Of a DNA stretch of 7,694 nucleotides, positions 6,420-7,694 are shown piece by piece (within the stretch, counting starts at the first letter, position 1; each line of letters begins with the position of its first letter). Below the pieces are notes generated by a model that searched no databases, had not been told where the DNA came from, and saw only the letters and a list, made by a program, of their open reading frames with translations. This DNA is from JAKAKT01 sp041305385 (GTDB taxonomy: Archaea > Micrarchaeota > Micrarchaeia > Burarchaeales > JAKAKT01). The translations under genes and the position numbers were made by a program. The stretch covers positions 1 to 7,694 of the forward strand of contig JBFYLO010000010.1 in the NCBI GenBank assembly GCA_041305385.1, given 5' to 3'.

Positions 6420-6441
6420 ATTGGAATTTGCTAATTCCAAT
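6420..6441. repeat. Perfect hairpin, 9-bp stem, in convergent intergenic region
   Basis: ATTGGAATT (6420-6428) and AATTCCAAT (6433-6441) are exact reverse complements around the tetraloop TGCT. It lies between two convergent genes and may stabilise or end transcripts from either side. No T-run follows it on either strand. Confidence 0.7.
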
Positions 6442-6446
6442 GCGGC

Positions 6447-6466
6447 CAAATTTCTGCGGAAATTTG
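6447..6466. repeat. Second perfect hairpin, 8-bp stem, five bases downstream
   Basis: CAAATTTC (6447-6454) and GAAATTTG (6459-6466) are exact reverse complements around the tetraloop TGCG. It is separated from the preceding hairpin by only GCGGC. The two have the same size and loop length but different stems, so they are not copies of one repeat. Confidence 0.7.
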
Positions 6467-6489
6467 TCCTATGGCTCTGTTATGTCTCT

Positions 6490-6768
6490 CTAGCCGAAAA
6501 TCGGGCTCTTGTAGCCAGTGTTTTTCTCCTTCGCCTCAGCCATCTTGTAGGTGTCATACAAGCCATACAGCCATACCACCAAAAACGCGAGCGAAACAAG
6601 CGGCGTAAGCAGCGGCATCACAAACCACAGCACTACATTTAAAACCATCGATGCGATTACCAAGCCGATAAATATGGCTATCCCCTTAACCCACTGTTTC
6701 GAAAGATACGCCTGTCCAATTCCAGTCAAGAAAAAGGACAAAACCATGGCGATTATCATATCGCTCAT
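6490..6768 (-). CDS. Small TM2-like membrane protein
   Basis: A 92-residue, very hydrophobic protein. LSFFLTGIGQAYLSKQWVKG (10-29) fits the common small-membrane-protein pattern of a helix, G-x-G-Q-x-Y, and a K-G turn. A second helix follows at about 28-50 and a third at about 53-72, ending in VWLYGLYDTYKMAE (65-78). The G-x-G-Q-x-Y and final Y-x-x-YD-x-Y-x-A elements are typical of TM2-domain-like proteins, which are widespread in archaea and bacteria and have no firm function. The hydrophilic tail (79-92) is probably cytosolic. The start is supported by GAGGTGGT, three bases before ATG, and by a TATA-like box further upstream. It is convergent with the PLP-binding protein gene and divergent from the next gene, so it is probably monocistronic. 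Confidence 0.75.
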   Translation of the reverse strand: MSDMIIAMVLSFFLTGIGQAYLSKQWVKGIAIFIGLVIASMVLNVVLWFVMPLLTPLVSLAFLVVWLYGLYDTYKMAEAKEKNTGYKSPIFG

Positions 6769-6771
6769 CCG

Positions 6772-6779
6772 ACCACCTC
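6772..6779 (-). promoter_or_regulatory. Ribosome binding site of the TM2-like gene
   Basis: On the minus strand GAGGTGGT is followed by CGG and the ATG at 6768, the same three-base spacing seen at other starts in the window. Confidence 0.7.
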
Positions 6780-6800
6780 ACTAGCTAATCGCAGCCGCGG

Positions 6801-6810
6801 GTATATATTC
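6801..6810 (-). promoter_or_regulatory. TATA-like box of the TM2-like gene
   Basis: The minus strand reads GAATATATAC, a good archaeal TATA-like sequence in GC-rich surroundings. Its centre is about 38 bases before the ATG, which predicts transcription starting near 6781 and a leader of about 13 bases that contains the GAGGTGGT site. Confidence 0.55.
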
Positions 6811-6854
6811 TTATCCACCAGGGCAGGAGCCCGTACTCTTATCCCATCCACGCC

Positions 6855-6872
6855 AGAGGAAAGTTCTTTAAT
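6855..6872 (+). promoter_or_regulatory. BRE/TATA-like element giving a leaderless start at 6894
   Basis: AGAGGAAAG (6855-6863) resembles a purine-rich BRE and is followed by TTCTTTAAT (6864-6872). The centre of CTTTAAT is 25 bases before the ATG at 6894. No ribosome site precedes that ATG, so the transcript probably begins at or next to the start codon. Confidence 0.5.
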
Positions 6873-6893
6873 GGCCCGCACCAAAATGGATTC

Positions 6894-7640
6894 ATGGACA
6901 AGCCACAGGCAAAAGAGGGGCGGCCAATCGAATCAATGTTTCACCCCCCACCCCCCCTCAAGCAGTCCGAGCAGCTCAACATCTCAATCATCATCGACAC
7001 TTACGATGACATATTCTCGGATTTCGACCCGCGCCCCTACCATGAGCGGGCGCTTTCCGAGGACTTCGTTGCCGAGGTGAGGCGCAGGCACGTGCCCCAC
7101 AAGAAAGGGGGCCTTGAGGTCCGGTTCCTAGTCCCGGACCAGGTGCGGGATTCGAAGTCCGAGGCGACCATAAAGAAGAGGCTCAAGTATTATTTCAAGG
7201 ACGAAGAGAAGGAACTCGATAAGCACATTTCGAAGAGGAGGAAAACGGGCTATCTCTACATCCTTTTTGGTGCATCGGTTCTCCTTGCAATAACGTTTGT
7301 CAGTTTTAATTTCTCGGACAGCTTCCCGGCCCGGGTCATCGAGCTTCTTCTAGCCCCGGCAGGCTGGTTCGGGATGTGGGAGGGCATAGGAAAGGTAGTT
7401 GAGCGTGAAGAGAACTTCGAGTCCCAGCGCGAGCTCTACAAGCAGCTTTCGGAGAGCGTCTACTCGTTCATCCCGGAGAGCGAAGCGCTCAAGGGTTCGA
7501 TTTTCTCAGAGGCCGAGCCTTTTGTCAAGGAAGTCGCGAAGGAGGCAGTCCGGGAAGTAATAGAAGAGGCCAAAATCCCAACGAAAGACCTCCCCGTGAG
7601 GAAAATCCTGAAAGAAGCGCTAAAGGACGGGATAAAGTAA
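6894..7640 (+). CDS. Uncharacterised two-helix membrane protein with YDDIFSDFDPR motif
   Basis: A 248-residue protein. After a short proline-rich leader (PPPP at 18-21), residues 30-63 contain ISIIIDTYDDIFSDFDPRPY followed by ERALSEDF, which I recall as the opening of a conserved, unnamed family in archaea and bacteria. Residues 78-101 (LVPDQVRD, then IKKRLKYYFKDEE) and a basic stretch, SKRRK, lead into a membrane helix at about 119-138. A second hydrophobic segment at about 146-163 includes LLLAPAGWFGMWEGIG. Both termini would then be cytosolic. Residues 195-248 are a charged, helical tail rich in Glu, Lys and Ala that seems additional to the family core. Function is unknown. The start at 6894 is supported by the upstream TATA-like element; Met15 is an alternative. 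Two C-runs (6 and 7 bases) near the start are places where sequencing or replication slippage could shift the frame. Confidence 0.7.
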   Translation: MDKPQAKEGRPIESMFHPPPPLKQSEQLNISIIIDTYDDIFSDFDPRPYHERALSEDFVAEVRRRHVPHKKGGLEVRFLVPDQVRDSKSEATIKKRLKYYFKDEEKELDKHISKRRKTGYLYILFGASVLLAITFVSFNFSDSFPARVIELLLAPAGWFGMWEGIGKVVEREENFESQRELYKQLSESVYSFIPESEALKGSIFSEAEPFVKEVAKEAVREVIEEAKIPTKDLPVRKILKEALKDGIK

Positions 7641-7660
7641 GCCCGCTACCCCAGTTCCCA

Positions 7661-7694
7661 GCTGTTCTAGACTCTTCTTTTCCCGCTTAACAGC
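7661..7694 (+). terminator. Weak pyrimidine-rich end with inverted repeat
   Basis: After the stop at 7640 the only signal is the pyrimidine-rich run CTCTTCTTTTCCC (7672-7684), of a kind that can end archaeal transcripts. GCTGTT (7661-7666) and AACAGC (7689-7694) are reverse complements flanking it, but the window ends at the second arm, so the structure cannot be judged. Confidence 0.3.

Overview
The window looks like a chromosomal segment of an archaeon with moderately high GC, and I cannot place it more precisely. The main reasons are: a dolichol-type GlcNAc-1-phosphotransferase carrying the Asn-x-x-Asn-x-x-Ala-Gly-x-Asn-Gly pattern; a membrane protein with STT3/AglB architecture; a mevalonate-pathway HMG-CoA reductase; AT-rich TATA-like boxes about 25 bases before start codons, two of which look leaderless; and GGTGRN ribosome sites set exactly three bases before several starts. 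There are no rRNA or tRNA genes, insertion sequences or CRISPR arrays.

Layout: 1-133 is a non-coding or undecided edge with small inverted repeats. 134-1589 (+) holds a sugar-nucleotide nucleotidyltransferase, then an M23 (LytM-type) metallopeptidase whose start is uncertain and may be a CTG. 5623-1586 (-) is a tight three-gene operon transcribed in the order class II HMG-CoA reductase, STT3-like membrane protein, dolichyl-phosphate GlcNAc-1-phosphotransferase. Its genes overlap by 8 bases and 1 base. The M23 gene and the operon converge on one shared CTAG that supplies both stop codons. 5682-6392 (+) is a YggS/PLPBP-type PLP-binding protein, divergent from the reductase. 6768-6490 (-) is a 92-residue TM2-like membrane protein. 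6894-7640 (+) is an uncharacterised two-helix membrane protein.

Functional reading (inference): mevalonate from the reductase feeds isoprenoid and polyprenol synthesis, the transferase loads GlcNAc-phosphate onto the polyprenol carrier, the STT3-like protein would act at the end of that path, and the nucleotidyltransferase makes an activated sugar. The region therefore looks like a surface-glycosylation and lipid-carrier locus. The most unusual point is that the STT3-like protein keeps the fold-level sequence pattern of an oligosaccharyltransferase but has lost the acidic and WWDYG motifs normally needed for catalysis. A second point is a cluster of three inverted repeats between the two converging genes near 6.4 kb, one of which lies inside the coding end of the PLP-binding protein and has a T-run on the opposite strand.
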